This document shows, in pieces, positions 36,879-46,920 of a DNA stretch of 64,000 bases. The notes under the pieces were generated by a model, which saw only the letters and a program-made list of their open reading frames with translations, was not told where the DNA came from and made no database searches. The stretch comes from Serratia marcescens. GTDB taxonomy: Bacteria; Pseudomonadota; Gammaproteobacteria; Enterobacterales; Enterobacteriaceae. Location of the stretch: the NCBI RefSeq assembly GCF_001902635.1, contig NZ_MJAO01000007.1, positions 62,001 to 126,000 on the forward strand. The letters are read 5' to 3'. The position numbers and the translations under genes were made by a program. Position 1 is the stretch's first letter. The number at the start of each line of letters is the position of its first letter.

Positions 36879-39353
36879 TCAGGCGCCTTCCGGCACCGCG
36901 TGTGCGGTATTTTTCAGCACTGGCCCCTGATACTTCTCGATCTGCAACTGTGCCATCTGCCCGCAGTTGCCCTGCGCCAGGCTGGAAGAGCCGATGTCGA
37001 AGGTCAGGCAGTTGACGTTGCCGTTCTTGCACAGCGAACCGGGCTGCGCCGGATCGGCCGGATCGAACCAGGCGCCTTCGCTGATGCGCACCACGCCGGG
37101 CCGTACGTCTTCGCTGACTACCGCGCCCACCAGGATCTGCCCGCGATCGTTGAATGCCCGCACCAGGTCGCCGCCGGTGATGCCGCGCGGCTGCGCGTCC
37201 TGCGGGTGGATCAGGATCGCTTCACGATCCGCCACCGCGTATTTCTCGCGCAGCGGCGTGTTGTCGAGCTGGGAGTGCAACCGGTTGGTCGGGTGCGCGG
37301 TATTGAGCGACAGCGGATATTTGGCCGCTTCCGGCCCGCGATACCACTCGTGCGGCGGCATCCAGGTCGGGATGCCGGGGCAATCCTCATAATGCATTTT
37401 GGCGATGGCGTCGGAGTAGATCTCGATCTTGCCCGACGGCGTGCCCAGCGGGTTCAGCAGCGGGTTGTCGCGATAGTCGGCGAAGCGCACCCACTGCTTG
37501 TTGGCCTCCGGCACCGGGAAGCGCACGTAGTTGTTGGATTGCCAGAACATGTCGAACGGCGGCAGCGCCACCCGGGCGGCGCGCGCCTGGTTCTTCATGT
37601 CGTCATACATGCCTTTCAGCCACTGGGTTTCGTCCTTGCCTTCGGTAAAGGCCTCCTGCACGCCCAGTTTCGCCGCCATCGCCGCGAAGATGTCGAAGTC
37701 GCTGCGCGACTCGTGCTGCGGCGGTACGCATCGGTGCATCGGGAACACATAGAGCTGCGAATAATCGCCGCCCATCTCCAGATCGTTGCGCTCGTAGCTG
37801 GTGGTGGCCGGCAGCACGATGTCGGCATGCTTGGCGGTGGCGGTCCAGTAAGGCTCGTTGACCACGATGGTGTCCGGCCGCTGCCAGGCTTTGACCAGGT
37901 TGTTGGTGTCCTGATGCTGGTGGAAGGTGTTGCCGCCCGCCACATACACCATTTTCACCTCGGGGTAGGTGACTTTGGCGCCGTTGAAGTCGATGGTTTT
38001 GCCCGGGTTGCTCAGGCATTCGGCGATGCGCGCCACCGGGATCGGCGCCGGCGAGTTCTTCGGCGCGTTGCCGGCGGAGATGCCGGCGATGATGCCGCCC
38101 TTGGCGGTCGGGCTGCCGCCGGACGAATAGTGGTAGCTGAAGCCGAAGCCGCCGCCCGGCAGGCCGATCTGGCCGAGCATCGCCGCCACCGTCACCAGCA
38201 GCCAGTGTTGCTGTTCGCCGTGGTGCTGGCGCTGAATGCCCCAGCCGCCCATGATCATGGTGCGGTGCTTCGCCATCTCGCGCGCCAGTCCGCGCAGCGT
38301 GTCGGCATCGACGCCGCTGATGTCGGCCGCCCATTCGGCGGTTTTCTCTACGCCGTCGCTCTCGCCCAGCAGGTAGGCCTGGAACTTGTCGAAGCCGACG
38401 GTATAGGTGTTCAGGAAGTCCGGATTATGCAGCTTCTCGGTCAGCAGCGTATGGGCGATGCCGATCAGCATGGCGCCGTCGGTGTAAGGACGCGGGGCGA
38501 TCCACTGCGCGTTGATGAACTTGGCGCTGTCGCTGTGCACCGGATCGATGCTGATCACCCGGGTGCCTTTTTTCTTCAGCGCTTCGAAACCGGTCTGGCC
38601 GACGTGATCCGGCACGTTCCAGCTGTTTTTCAGCGTGACCATCGGGTTGCAGCCCCACAGGATCACCAGCTCGCTGTTCTCGATCACGTTCGGCCAGGCG
38701 GTCTGCTGTTCGTAGACCTCCATCGAACCGACCACGTGCGACATGATCACCTGCGCCGCGCCGGTGGAGTAGTCGCCGGCGTAGCCGAGGAAGCCGCCGG
38801 TCAGGTTCATCAGGCGCTGCAGCAGCGTGCGGCTGTTGTGCAGCATGCCGACGCTTTTCCAGCCGTAGGAACCGGCGTAGATCGACTGCGGCCCGTGGTC
38901 TTTTTGCAGGCGAGTGATCTCATTGCACACCAGTTCAGTCGCTTTGTCCCAGCTGACGCGCACCCACTCGTCGCGGCCACGCAGCTCGGTGCGGCTGCCG
39001 GGGCCGCCCTCCAGCCAGCTTTTACGCACCATCGGGTATTTGATGCGGTTCTCGGCGTGCACTTGATAAGGCGCCATGGTGATCAGTTCATTGGGGTACG
39101 GATCGTCCTGCACCGGCTGCACGCCGACCATCTTGCCGTCTTGCACGATGGCTTCAAATGCGCCCCAGTGGGCGCCGGTCAGAATACCTTTCTGCGCCTG
39201 GCGCAAGACGATGAACTGCGGCAGCGCTTCGCTGATGGCCTGCGCCAGCGCCGCTTTGGGCCATAACCCCGCCAACAGCGGGACGGCGGTCAGCGCGGCG
39301 GCGCCGGTCAGGAAGCGGCGACGGCTCATTTTTAACGGTTGTTGGTTGCTCAT
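36879..39353 (-). CDS. torA: Trimethylamine N-oxide reductase, molybdopterin subunit (TorA type)
   Basis: 824 aa periplasmic Mo-bisMGD enzyme. The N-terminus has a Tat signal (MSRRRFLTGAAAL). There is no N-terminal Fe-S motif, as expected for the TorA/DmsA-type TMAO/DMSO reductases of this branch. The Mo-ligand serine lies in GDYSTGAAQVI, and the dinucleotide-binding domain is intact. It follows the pentaheme gene by 12 bp. TorA is more likely than TorZ from motif similarity, but the paralogues are close. No torD chaperone gene is found in the window. Confidence 0.88.
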   Translation of the reverse strand: MSNQQPLKMSRRRFLTGAAALTAVPLLAGLWPKAALAQAISEALPQFIVLRQAQKGILTGAHWGAFEAIVQDGKMVGVQPVQDDPYPNELITMAPYQVHAENRIKYPMVRKSWLEGGPGSRTELRGRDEWVRVSWDKATELVCNEITRLQKDHGPQSIYAGSYGWKSVGMLHNSRTLLQRLMNLTGGFLGYAGDYSTGAAQVIMSHVVGSMEVYEQQTAWPNVIENSELVILWGCNPMVTLKNSWNVPDHVGQTGFEALKKKGTRVISIDPVHSDSAKFINAQWIAPRPYTDGAMLIGIAHTLLTEKLHNPDFLNTYTVGFDKFQAYLLGESDGVEKTAEWAADISGVDADTLRGLAREMAKHRTMIMGGWGIQRQHHGEQQHWLLVTVAAMLGQIGLPGGGFGFSYHYSSGGSPTAKGGIIAGISAGNAPKNSPAPIPVARIAECLSNPGKTIDFNGAKVTYPEVKMVYVAGGNTFHQHQDTNNLVKAWQRPDTIVVNEPYWTATAKHADIVLPATTSYERNDLEMGGDYSQLYVFPMHRCVPPQHESRSDFDIFAAMAAKLGVQEAFTEGKDETQWLKGMYDDMKNQARAARVALPPFDMFWQSNNYVRFPVPEANKQWVRFADYRDNPLLNPLGTPSGKIEIYSDAIAKMHYEDCPGIPTWMPPHEWYRGPEAAKYPLSLNTAHPTNRLHSQLDNTPLREKYAVADREAILIHPQDAQPRGITGGDLVRAFNDRGQILVGAVVSEDVRPGVVRISEGAWFDPADPAQPGSLCKNGNVNCLTFDIGSSSLAQGNCGQMAQLQIEKYQGPVLKNTAHAVPEGA

Positions 39354-39365
39354 TGCGCTTCTCCC

Positions 39366-40526
39366 TTAAAGCTTGGCCGGTGCGGCAGGTGGCATGTCGC
39401 TGGCGTGTTTTTGTACGTATTGCGTCAGTACGCGCAGCTGTTCCTGCGTCAGCGAGGTGCGCGGCGCCATGCCTTTGATAACGCCGATCCATTGGTTGGC
39501 GTTGAAGCGATCGAGCGCGGTCAGCCCGTGGCAGCCGGTGCAGTTGGCCGACATCATGTCCGCGGCGTAGCGCCAGATTTTTTGCTGATCGTCGATCAGC
39601 TGTTTGCGCGGCAGCCACACCTGCAGGGAGACCTGATGCCAGACCAGGCCGGTTTCGGCATCGGTCTGGGTGGAGGTGGTCTTCAGCTGTTTGCGCGCGT
39701 CTTCACCCAGCAGCACGCTGAGGATGCGTTTGCCCTGCGCGGCGTAGAACACTTCGCCGACCCCGTCTTGCTGCCAGCCGCTCACGGTGGCCAGCACGTT
39801 GTCGCCATCCTGTTTCACCACCTGCACTTCGGTGGACGGCATCAGGTTGCCGGCGTTGTGGCTGTCGCCTGCGTTGAGGAAGAACGGCTCGGTGGCGATG
39901 GTGTAGAGGGTGGTGGCGCCCGGTGCGGTCAGCGCCGCGGCCTTCGCCAGCTCGGCGGCGCCGGCCTGGGTTTCGCCGCTCATGTCCGGCAGGATGTGGG
40001 CCACGCCTTTATGGCAGTCGATGCAGGTTTCGCCTTGCTTGATCGCCACCGGGTGCTGCAGGCGGGCTTCAGGGCGCTGGGCGGTGATGTCCATGGCGTC
40101 GAAGCTGTGGCAGGAGCGGCAGGTGGCAGAGTCGTTTTCTTTCAGGGTTTTCCAGACCGATTGCGCCATCGCCAGCTTGTGCGCTTCGTATTTTTCCGGC
40201 GTATCGATGGTGCCGACCATCTCGCCGTAAATGTCTTTCACCGCGCGGATTTTGGTCCACAGGTAATCGATCGGCTGATGAGGCACGTGGCAGTCGGCGC
40301 ATTCGGCGCGAATGCCCTTGGTGTTTTGGAAGTGGACGCTACCCTGATATTCGGCCAGCGGCTGTTGCATGGTGTGGCAGGAAACGCAGAAGGCGGTATC
40401 GCTGGTTTTATGGAAGACGGTGGCGGTGCCGGCCAACAGCGCCGCACCAAGGATAATCCCCAGCAACAAGAGCCAAAGCCATCCCCACCGGCGCTTTTTT
40501 TCAAAGCCAGTCAGTTTTTTGCTCAT
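39366..40526 (-). CDS. torC: Pentaheme c-type cytochrome of the TMAO reductase (TorC/TorY)
   Basis: 386 aa. One N-terminal membrane anchor (about 14-36) is followed by NapC/NirT-type heme motifs CVSCH, CADCH, CRSCH and CIDCH, with a fifth CTGCH in the C-terminal domain. It conducts electrons from menaquinol to TorA. Start taken at ATG 40526. The family's four-plus-one heme layout is complete. Confidence 0.9.
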   Translation of the reverse strand: MSKKLTGFEKKRRWGWLWLLLLGIILGAALLAGTATVFHKTSDTAFCVSCHTMQQPLAEYQGSVHFQNTKGIRAECADCHVPHQPIDYLWTKIRAVKDIYGEMVGTIDTPEKYEAHKLAMAQSVWKTLKENDSATCRSCHSFDAMDITAQRPEARLQHPVAIKQGETCIDCHKGVAHILPDMSGETQAGAAELAKAAALTAPGATTLYTIATEPFFLNAGDSHNAGNLMPSTEVQVVKQDGDNVLATVSGWQQDGVGEVFYAAQGKRILSVLLGEDARKQLKTTSTQTDAETGLVWHQVSLQVWLPRKQLIDDQQKIWRYAADMMSANCTGCHGLTALDRFNANQWIGVIKGMAPRTSLTQEQLRVLTQYVQKHASDMPPAAPAKL

Positions 40527-40628
40527 GATAAACCCGTTTATAATTATGAATTTAACGTAAGATCTTGCCAAAAGGCCGCCGACCGGAGGTCAGAATGCCG
40601 CGTCGATTGCAGGGGTAATGATAGAAGA

Positions 40629-40652
40629 GGGTTAACCCCATAGGGTTATCCG
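40629..40652. promoter_or_regulatory. Operator-like repeat upstream of torC
   Basis: GGGTTAACCC (40629-40638, perfect palindrome) is followed 4 bp later by GGGTTATCC, a near-repeat 14 bp on. It lies about 105-125 bp upstream of torC. No match to known Tor boxes is seen. Confidence 0.4.
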
Positions 40653-40769
40653 TAGTCAAAAAAAGGGCATATATCGCAAAAAATAGCGTTATATTCTGAG
40701 TTATATAGCGGTTGGGCTGTACGGCAGAGGAAGCGAGCGCAGAGAGGGGGGAGAGCGCTCGCGCTGGGG

Positions 40770-41192
40770 TCAGGCCGCCGGCTGGTAGGGGTGGCCGCTC
40801 AACCACAGGCGAATGGCGGTGCGGCTGGCTTCGAAATGCGGCTCCGGCAGGGCGTCGGGCGCGCACCAGCGCCACTCGGCGCATTTCTCGGGCTCCTTCA
40901 GCTCGGCTTCACCGCCGGGGTGCTCCACCAGCAGGCAAATAGACACCGTGTGTTTGCCTTCGGCGCGCCAGGTTTGCAGGTTGTTGCTGACACCGACGAA
41001 GCGCGGCGGATCGATGCGCAGCCCAGTCTCTTCGGCGATTTCACGCTGGGCGCACTGCTCGAAGGTTTCGCCGGGATCCAGATGCCCGCCGGGGATCGAC
41101 CAGAAGGGCGCGTGCTGGCCGCAGCGTTTTCCCAACAAAATCTCGCCTTGCGGGTTGACGATGATCACCCCGACGCCCGTCACTACGTTCAT
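40770..41192 (-). CDS. Nudix hydrolase, NUDT15-like
   Basis: 140 aa with a complete Nudix box GHLDPGETFEQCAQREIAEETGL. The N-terminus (NVVTGVGVIIVNPQGEILLGKR) is like NUDT15/MutT-type nucleotide pyrophosphohydrolases; the substrate cannot be inferred. Start at ATG 41192 with GGAG upstream; a longer TTG start is less likely. It is not part of the torCA unit by spacing. Confidence 0.85.
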   Translation of the reverse strand: MNVVTGVGVIIVNPQGEILLGKRCGQHAPFWSIPGGHLDPGETFEQCAQREIAEETGLRIDPPRFVGVSNNLQTWRAEGKHTVSICLLVEHPGGEAELKEPEKCAEWRWCAPDALPEPHFEASRTAIRLWLSGHPYQPAA

Positions 41193-41266
41193 GCTTTTCT
41201 CCGTCAGCAAAGTTTCAGCAACAGTATGTCATTTTGCCCCGGCGCTGGCCAATGCGCTGGCGAAAG

Positions 41267-41282
41267 TGTGCGTAAGCTCAAA
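41267..41282. promoter_or_regulatory. CRP-like site upstream of fruB
   Basis: TGTGC-GTAAGC-TCAAA matches TGTGA-N6-TCACA at eight of ten positions. The fru operon is under catabolite control in enterobacteria. Confidence 0.4.
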
Positions 41283-41341
41283 AATCTGCAATGGAGAAAG
41301 GGAGAAAGCTTGCTTTCGTCCCGCGCTGCTCACACACTCCT

Positions 41342-41353
41342 TGAAACGTTTCA
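41342..41353. promoter_or_regulatory. Cra (FruR) operator 1 of fruBKA
   Basis: TGAAACGTTTCA is a perfect palindrome matching the Cra consensus. E. coli fruBKA is likewise controlled by two Cra sites relieved by fructose 1-phosphate. Confidence 0.85.
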
Positions 41354-41407
41354 GCGTTATCCGGCCGCTTTGGGCGAGCGGGTAACGCTCCTTTTTCTCA
41401 ATAAAGC

Positions 41408-41419
41408 TGAAACGATTCA
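41408..41419. promoter_or_regulatory. Cra (FruR) operator 2 of fruBKA
   Basis: TGAAACGATTCA, a good Cra half-palindrome 66 bp downstream of the first and 22 bp before the fruB start. Confidence 0.82.
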
Positions 41420-41440
41420 ATTCAGCAGGAGAGGAGAATC

Positions 41441-42574
41441 ATGTTCCAGTTGTCACCGCAAGACATTCATCTGGGCGCCGCTGCCGCCGGCAAGCAGGAG
41501 GCCATCCGTCAGGTGGCCGCCGCCCTGACCGAATCCGGCTGCGTCAGCACCGGCTACGTGGACGGCATGCTGCAGCGCGAACTGCAGACCTCCACCTATC
41601 TGGGCAACGGCATCGCCATCCCGCACGGCACCACCGATACCCGCGATCTGGTGTTGAAAACCGGCGTGCAGGTGTTCCAGTTCCCGCAGGGCATCGCGTG
41701 GGGCGAAGGCCAGACCGCCTATGTGGCGATCGGCATTGCCGCCCGTTCCGACGAGCATTTGGCGCTGCTGCGCCAGCTGACCCATGTACTGAGCGATGAC
41801 GGCGTGGCGGAGCGATTGGCGAAAACCACCTCTGCGGAAGAGCTGCGCAGCCTGCTGATGGGCGAGCAACAGAGCGCCGAATTCCAGTTCGACGTTTCGC
41901 TGATTGCGCTCGACGTCGCCGCCGACAGCCTGATGACGCTGCAGGCGCTGAACGCCGGCCGGCTGCAAAAGGCCGGTGCGGTCAATGCGCAGTTCGTCAG
42001 TGATGTCATCACCCGCAAGCCGCTGAATCTGGGGCAGGGCATCTGGCTGAGCGACAGCGTCGAAGGCAACCTGGCCAGCGCGGCCACCGTCAGCCGCCCG
42101 GCGCAGGCTTTCGAGGAAGACGGCGAGCCGGTGGCGCTGCTGCTGACGGTGTCGGTCGCCGACGCGCAGCCGCTGGCGGTGCTCAACTACCTCAGCGATT
42201 TGCTGCTGGCCAACAAAGCTGAACGTTTGCTGAAGGCGGATGCCGCCGGGGTGCTGGCGCTGCTGACCAGCGAAGTAGCCGAGGAGAGCAGCGTGCTGAG
42301 CGCCGAGTTCGTGATCCGCAACGAGCACGGCCTGCATGCGCGGCCGGGCACGGCGCTGGTCAACGTGATCAAAAGTTTTAACAGTGACATCACCGTCACC
42401 AACCTGGACGGCAGCGGCAAGCCGGCCAACGGGCGCAGCCTGATGAAGGTGGTGGCGCTGGGCGTGAAGAAAGGGCATCACCTGCGCTTTACCGCCAATG
42501 GAGAAGATGCTGAAGCCGCGCTGAAGGCGATCGGCGAAGCGATTAATGAAGGACTGGGCGAGGGCGCAGCATGA
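41441..42574 (+). CDS. fruB: Fructose PTS diphosphoryl transfer protein FruB (EIIA-HPr)
   Basis: 377 aa. An EIIA-Fru domain (about 1-145, active H62 in AIPHGT), a central M domain, and a C-terminal HPr-like FPr domain with active H299 (HGLHARP). It relays phosphate from enzyme I to FruA. Strong GGAGAGGAG before the ATG; overlaps fruK by 4 nt. Confidence 0.96.
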   Translation: MFQLSPQDIHLGAAAAGKQEAIRQVAAALTESGCVSTGYVDGMLQRELQTSTYLGNGIAIPHGTTDTRDLVLKTGVQVFQFPQGIAWGEGQTAYVAIGIAARSDEHLALLRQLTHVLSDDGVAERLAKTTSAEELRSLLMGEQQSAEFQFDVSLIALDVAADSLMTLQALNAGRLQKAGAVNAQFVSDVITRKPLNLGQGIWLSDSVEGNLASAATVSRPAQAFEEDGEPVALLLTVSVADAQPLAVLNYLSDLLLANKAERLLKADAAGVLALLTSEVAEESSVLSAEFVIRNEHGLHARPGTALVNVIKSFNSDITVTNLDGSGKPANGRSLMKVVALGVKKGHHLRFTANGEDAEAALKAIGEAINEGLGEGAA

Positions 42575-43512
42575 GCAGAAGAGTAGCAACGATCACCTTG
42601 AACCCGGCGTACGATCTGGTGGGCTTTTGCCCGGAGATCGAGCGCGGGGAAGTCAACCGGGTAAAAACCGCCGGCCTGCACGCCGCCGGCAAGGGTATCA
42701 ACGTCGCCAAGGTGTTGAAAGATTTAGGCATCGACGTCACCGTCGGCGGCTTCCTGGGCAAAGACAATCAGGACGGTTTCCAGTTGCTGTTCAGCGATCT
42801 GGGGATCGCCAACCGTTTTCAGGTGGTGCCGGGCCGCACCCGCATCAACGTCAAGCTGACGGAAAAAGACGGTGAAGTGACCGACTTCAACTTCTCCGGT
42901 TTTGAAGTGACGCCGCAGGATTGGGATCGCTTCGTCAGCGACTCGCTGAGCTGGCTGGGTCAGTTCGATATGGTGGCGGTGAGCGGCAGCCTGCCGGCCG
43001 GCGTCGATCCTGACGCCTTTACCGACTGGATGACCCAGCTGCGCGCCAAATGCCCGTGCATCATTTTCGACAGCAGCCGCGAAGCGCTGGTCGCCGGGCT
43101 GAAGGCCTCGCCGTGGCTGGTCAAACCGAATCGCCGCGAGCTGGAAATTTGGGCCGGCCGCCCGTTGCCGACGCTGGCGGACGTGGTCGAGGCCGCACAT
43201 GCGCTGCGCGAGCAGGGTATCGCTCACGTGGTGATCTCCCTCGGCGCGGAAGGCGCGCTGTGGGTCAACGCCTCCGGCGCCTGGATCGCCAAGCCGCCGT
43301 CCTGTGAGGTGGTCAGCACCGTGGGCGCCGGCGATTCGATGGTCGGTGGCCTGATTTACGGCCTGCTGATGCGCGAATCCAGCGAGCACACCCTGCGTCT
43401 GGCCACGGCGGTGGCGGCGCTGGCGGTCAGCCAGAGCAACGTCGGTGTGACCGATCGTCCCCAGTTGGCCGCGATGATGGCGCGCGTCGATCTGAAACCT
43501 TTCAATCAATAG
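42571..43512 (+). CDS. fruK: 1-Phosphofructokinase FruK
   Basis: 313 aa PfkB-family kinase converting fructose 1-phosphate to fructose 1,6-bisphosphate. PfkB signatures are present: [12 protein letters not shown] in the N-terminal half and [14 protein letters not shown] with the catalytic Asp. The ATG overlaps the fruB stop (ATGA). Confidence 0.96.
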   Translation: MSRRVATITLNPAYDLVGFCPEIERGEVNRVKTAGLHAAGKGINVAKVLKDLGIDVTVGGFLGKDNQDGFQLLFSDLGIANRFQVVPGRTRINVKLTEKDGEVTDFNFSGFEVTPQDWDRFVSDSLSWLGQFDMVAVSGSLPAGVDPDAFTDWMTQLRAKCPCIIFDSSREALVAGLKASPWLVKPNRRELEIWAGRPLPTLADVVEAAHALREQGIAHVVISLGAEGALWVNASGAWIAKPPSCEVVSTVGAGDSMVGGLIYGLLMRESSEHTLRLATAVAALAVSQSNVGVTDRPQLAAMMARVDLKPFNQ

Positions 43513-43523
43513 CAGGAGGCAGA

Positions 43524-45197
43524 ATGAAAACGCTGCTGATGGTAGACAGTTCGCTGGGGCAGGCCCGTGGCCACCTGGCGAAACGCATGCTGGAGGCCGC
43601 CGCGGCCAAAACCGGCCTGACGCTGGTCGAGTCGCTGCAGGACGCTGAACGGGTGGTGGTGGCGGGGCAGGCTGCTCCTGCTGACGCCGGGCTGAACGGC
43701 AAATGGGTGTATGTGGGCGATGTCGAGCTGGCGGTGCGCGAGCCGGAAGCTTTCCTGGCGCGGGCCAACGCCGAGGCTGAAACCTATCAGGCACCGCAGG
43801 CGCAGGCCGCCGGGCAAAAACGCATCGTGGCGATCACCGCCTGCCCGACCGGCGTGGCGCACACCTTTATGGCGGCTGAGGCCATTGAAAGCGAAGCGAA
43901 GAAGCGCGGCTGGTGGGTGAAGGTGGAAACGCGCGGCTCCGTCGGCGCCGGCAACGCCATCACCCCGGAAGAAGTGGCGGCGGCAGATCTGGTGATCGTC
44001 GCGGCGGATATCGAGGTGGATCTGGACAAGTTTGCCGGTAAGCCGATGTATCGCACCTCCACCGGCCTGGCGTTGAAGAAAACCGCTCAGGAACTGGACA
44101 AGGCGCAGGCCGAAGCCGAGGTGTTCCAGCCGCAGCAGCGCGGCGGCGCGGCGCCGGCGGGCAAGAAGAAAGAGGGCAACGGCCCGTACCGCCACCTGCT
44201 GACCGGTGTCTCCTACATGTTGCCGATGGTGGTGGCCGGCGGCCTGTGCATTGCGCTGTCGTTCGTGTTCGGCATCAAGGCGTTTGAGGTCAAAGGCACG
44301 CTGGCGGCGGCGTTGATGCAGATCGGCGGCGGCTCCGCCTTTGCGCTGATGGTGCCGGTATTGGCCGGTTTCATCGCCTTTTCCATCGCCGATCGTCCGG
44401 GGCTGACGCCGGGCCTGATCGGCGGCATGCTGGCGGTGAGCACCGGCGCCGGGTTCCTCGGCGGCATCATCGCCGGTTTCCTGGCGGGCTACGTTGCCAG
44501 GGCGATCAGCAGCAAGCTGCGCTTGCCGCAGAGCATGGAAGCGCTGAAGCCGATCCTGATCATTCCGCTGGTGGCCAGCCTGATCACCGGTCTTATCATG
44601 ATTTACGTGGTCGGCACGCCGGTCGCGAAAATCATGGAAGGCCTGACCCATTGGCTGCAATCGCTGGGCACCGCCAACGCGGTGCTGTTGGGCGCGATTC
44701 TCGGCGCGATGATGTGCACCGATATGGGCGGCCCGGTGAACAAGGCGGCCTACGCCTTCGGCGTGGCGCTGCTCAGCTCCTCGGTGTATGCGCCGATGGC
44801 GGCGATCATGGCCGCCGGTATGGTGCCGCCGCTGGCGATGGGCCTGGCGACGCTGCTGGCGCGCAGCAAGTTCGAGAAATCCGAACGGGAAGGCGGCAAA
44901 GCGGCGCTGGTGCTGGGCCTGTGCTTTATCTCTGAAGGGGCCATTCCGTTCGCGGCCCGTGACCCGATGCGCGTGCTGCCGTGCTGCATTGCCGGCGGGG
45001 CGTTGACCGGTGCGCTGTCGATGGCGTTCGGCGCCAAGCTGATGGCACCGCACGGCGGGCTGTTTGTGCTGCTGATCCCGGGCGCGATCACGCCGGTGCT
45101 GCTGTACCTGGTGGCGATCGCCGCCGGAACGCTGCTGGCGGGCGTGGCTTACGCCCTGCTGAAACGCGCTGAAACGTCGGCCGCCGCCGCGGCGTAA
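43524..45197 (+). CDS. fruA: Fructose PTS permease FruA (EIIB'BC)
   Basis: 557 aa. A degenerate B' domain (about 1-95), a B domain with phospho-Cys C107 (TACPTGVAHTFMAAE), then an EIIC membrane domain (about 225-550). It imports fructose as fructose 1-phosphate. AGGAGG precedes the ATG; last gene of fruBKA, followed by a strong terminator. Confidence 0.96.
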   Translation: MKTLLMVDSSLGQARGHLAKRMLEAAAAKTGLTLVESLQDAERVVVAGQAAPADAGLNGKWVYVGDVELAVREPEAFLARANAEAETYQAPQAQAAGQKRIVAITACPTGVAHTFMAAEAIESEAKKRGWWVKVETRGSVGAGNAITPEEVAAADLVIVAADIEVDLDKFAGKPMYRTSTGLALKKTAQELDKAQAEAEVFQPQQRGGAAPAGKKKEGNGPYRHLLTGVSYMLPMVVAGGLCIALSFVFGIKAFEVKGTLAAALMQIGGGSAFALMVPVLAGFIAFSIADRPGLTPGLIGGMLAVSTGAGFLGGIIAGFLAGYVARAISSKLRLPQSMEALKPILIIPLVASLITGLIMIYVVGTPVAKIMEGLTHWLQSLGTANAVLLGAILGAMMCTDMGGPVNKAAYAFGVALLSSSVYAPMAAIMAAGMVPPLAMGLATLLARSKFEKSEREGGKAALVLGLCFISEGAIPFAARDPMRVLPCCIAGGALTGALSMAFGAKLMAPHGGLFVLLIPGAITPVLLYLVAIAAGTLLAGVAYALLKRAETSAAAAA

Positions 45198-45214
45198 CTG
45201 ACGCTGATACCGCC

Positions 45215-45247
45215 AAAACGCGCAGCCTTGAGCTGCGCGTTTTTGTT
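45215..45247 (+). terminator. Terminator of fruBKA
   Basis: AAAACGCGCAGC (45215-45226), a 5-nt loop, and GCTGCGCGTTTT ending in a T-run. Confidence 0.9.
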
Positions 45248-45359
45248 TGTGCGATAAGCAGTTAGCACGATTTGCTCCTGGCTAAAAATCACAATGATTT
45301 CTAAGATGGAAGCTCGGCGTTGCGCCTGAGAACCAAGCATGAATCAAGGAGATTAATCA

Positions 45360-45959
45360 GTGGCTACAGCTAAAAAAGTTGCGCTTATCCTGACGCCCGG
45401 TTTTGCCGACTGGGAATATGCGCTTATCGCCGGCGTTGGCGGGCCGTTTTATGGGCTGGACGTGGCATTTTTTGCGCCGCAGGTCGGAAAGTTTCGCTCC
45501 CAGGGCGGGCTGACGGTAGAGGTTGAAAAAAGCGTAGCCGAATTGGCGGATTGGCACCCTGATGCGGTCGTGGTGGTCGGCGGCACCCTGTGGGAAACCG
45601 AACGGGCGCCGGATATCAGCGCGTTGCTCAACGAGCAGCTGCAACGCGGCGCGACTCTGGCGGGCATTTGCGGTGGGACGTTGGCTCTGGCGCGGGCCGG
45701 CCTGCTGAACGGCAGGGCGCATACCTCCAACGACGCCGCTTTCTTAACGCGCCATGCCGAGAACTACATTGGGGAACGTCATTTTGTCGCGAGCGCCGCC
45801 GCCGTCGTGGATGACCGTGTCATTACGGCACCGGGATCGGCACCGGTCAGCTTTACCACCGCCGTGTTCAGGGCTGCGGGCCTGGATGAAGAGACGCTGC
45901 ACCAGTTCTGCGCCATGCTGGCGGCGGAGCACGCGGTGGGGGAAACCGCTCGCGCTTAG
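45360..45959 (+). CDS. DJ-1/PfpI family protein
   Basis: 199 aa, class I glutamine amidotransferase-like fold. The nucleophile elbow is GICGGTLAL with the conserved Cys. Members act as chaperone/deglycase-like or stress proteins, or as isonitrile hydratases; the substrate is undetermined here. Start is GTG 45360 with AAGGAG nine bases upstream. Confidence 0.82.
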   Translation: MATAKKVALILTPGFADWEYALIAGVGGPFYGLDVAFFAPQVGKFRSQGGLTVEVEKSVAELADWHPDAVVVVGGTLWETERAPDISALLNEQLQRGATLAGICGGTLALARAGLLNGRAHTSNDAAFLTRHAENYIGERHFVASAAAVVDDRVITAPGSAPVSFTTAVFRAAGLDEETLHQFCAMLAAEHAVGETARA

Positions 45960-45982
45960 GCGAGCGGCGAGGCATTTACGCT

Positions 45983-46822
45983 TTACTGTTGCGCCTTCAG
46001 CCAGGCGATCTCTTCCGCCCAGATATCCGGGTTCACCGTCTCCAGAATCAGCGGGATGTTGTCGAAACGCGGATCGCGCATGATGTAGCTGAACACCGTT
46101 TTGCCGATGTTGCCTTCACCCAGGCTGTGGTGGCGGTCGACGCGGCTGTTGAATTCGCTTTTGGCGTCGTTCAGGTGCATGCCGCGCAGGTAGTTGAAGC
46201 CAACGATGTCGCCGAGCTGTTTAAAGGTGTGCTCGCAGGTTTCTTCGGTGCGCAGATCGTAACCGGCGGCGAAGGCGTGGCAGGTATCGATGCAGACGCC
46301 GACGCGGCTCTTGTCTTCCACGCCGTCGATGATCGCCGCCAGATGCTCGAACTTGAAGCCCAGATTGCTGCCCTGGCCGGCAGTGTTTTCGATCACCGCC
46401 GTTACGCCGGCGGTTTTATCCAGCGCGATGTTGATCGACTCTGCGATGCGCGCCAGGCACTTGTCTTCATCGATTTGCAACAGGTGGCTGCCCGGGTGGA
46501 AGTTCAGCAGCGTCAGCCCCAGCTGTTCGCAGCGTTGCAGCTCGTCGATGAACGCTTCGCGCGATTTTTCCAACGCGTCGGTCACCGGGTGGCCCAGGTT
46601 GATCAGGTAACTGTCGTGCGGCAGGATTTGCCCCGGCCCGAAGCCGTACTGCGCGCAGGCGCTCTTGAACTTATCGATCACGTCGGCGGCCAGCGGTGCG
46701 GCCTTCCATTGACGCTGATTTTTGGTGAACAGGGCGAACGCGGTCGCCTCCAATTCGTGCGCGCGGATAACCGCTTGATCCACGCCGCCTGACGCGCTGA
46801 CATGTGCCCCGACAAACTTCAT
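45983..46822 (-). CDS. nfo: Endonuclease IV (Nfo)
   Basis: 279 aa AP endonuclease of base-excision repair, TIM-barrel with three zinc ions. Signature segments include [36 protein letters not shown] and [22 protein letters not shown]. The start at 46822 places AGGAG at good distance; ATG 46828 lies only one base from it. Confidence 0.95.
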   Translation of the reverse strand: MKFVGAHVSASGGVDQAVIRAHELEATAFALFTKNQRQWKAAPLAADVIDKFKSACAQYGFGPGQILPHDSYLINLGHPVTDALEKSREAFIDELQRCEQLGLTLLNFHPGSHLLQIDEDKCLARIAESINIALDKTAGVTAVIENTAGQGSNLGFKFEHLAAIIDGVEDKSRVGVCIDTCHAFAAGYDLRTEETCEHTFKQLGDIVGFNYLRGMHLNDAKSEFNSRVDRHHSLGEGNIGKTVFSYIMRDPRFDNIPLILETVNPDIWAEEIAWLKAQQ

Positions 46823-46882
46823 CTTCATTCTCCTGTGTTATCGGTGACATTATGGCATTGATGGCGGGCGGATTGAATGGCG

Positions 46883-46910
46883 GAAAAGAATCGGCCCGCT
46901 GAAGCGGGCC
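46883..46910 (-). terminator. Terminator of yeiH
   Basis: GGCCCGCT-GA-AGCGGGCC followed on the minus strand by a TTCTTTT run, 11 bp past the yeiH stop. Confidence 0.75.
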
Positions 46911-46920
46911 ACCGAGGGGA

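Noticed and set aside
36822..39266. 814-codon open frame antisense to torA
   Set aside because: Shadow of torA caused by high GC at third codon positions; no ribosome site or recognisable protein.
43506..45053. 515-codon open frame antisense to fruA
   Set aside because: Shadow of the well-supported fruA gene.
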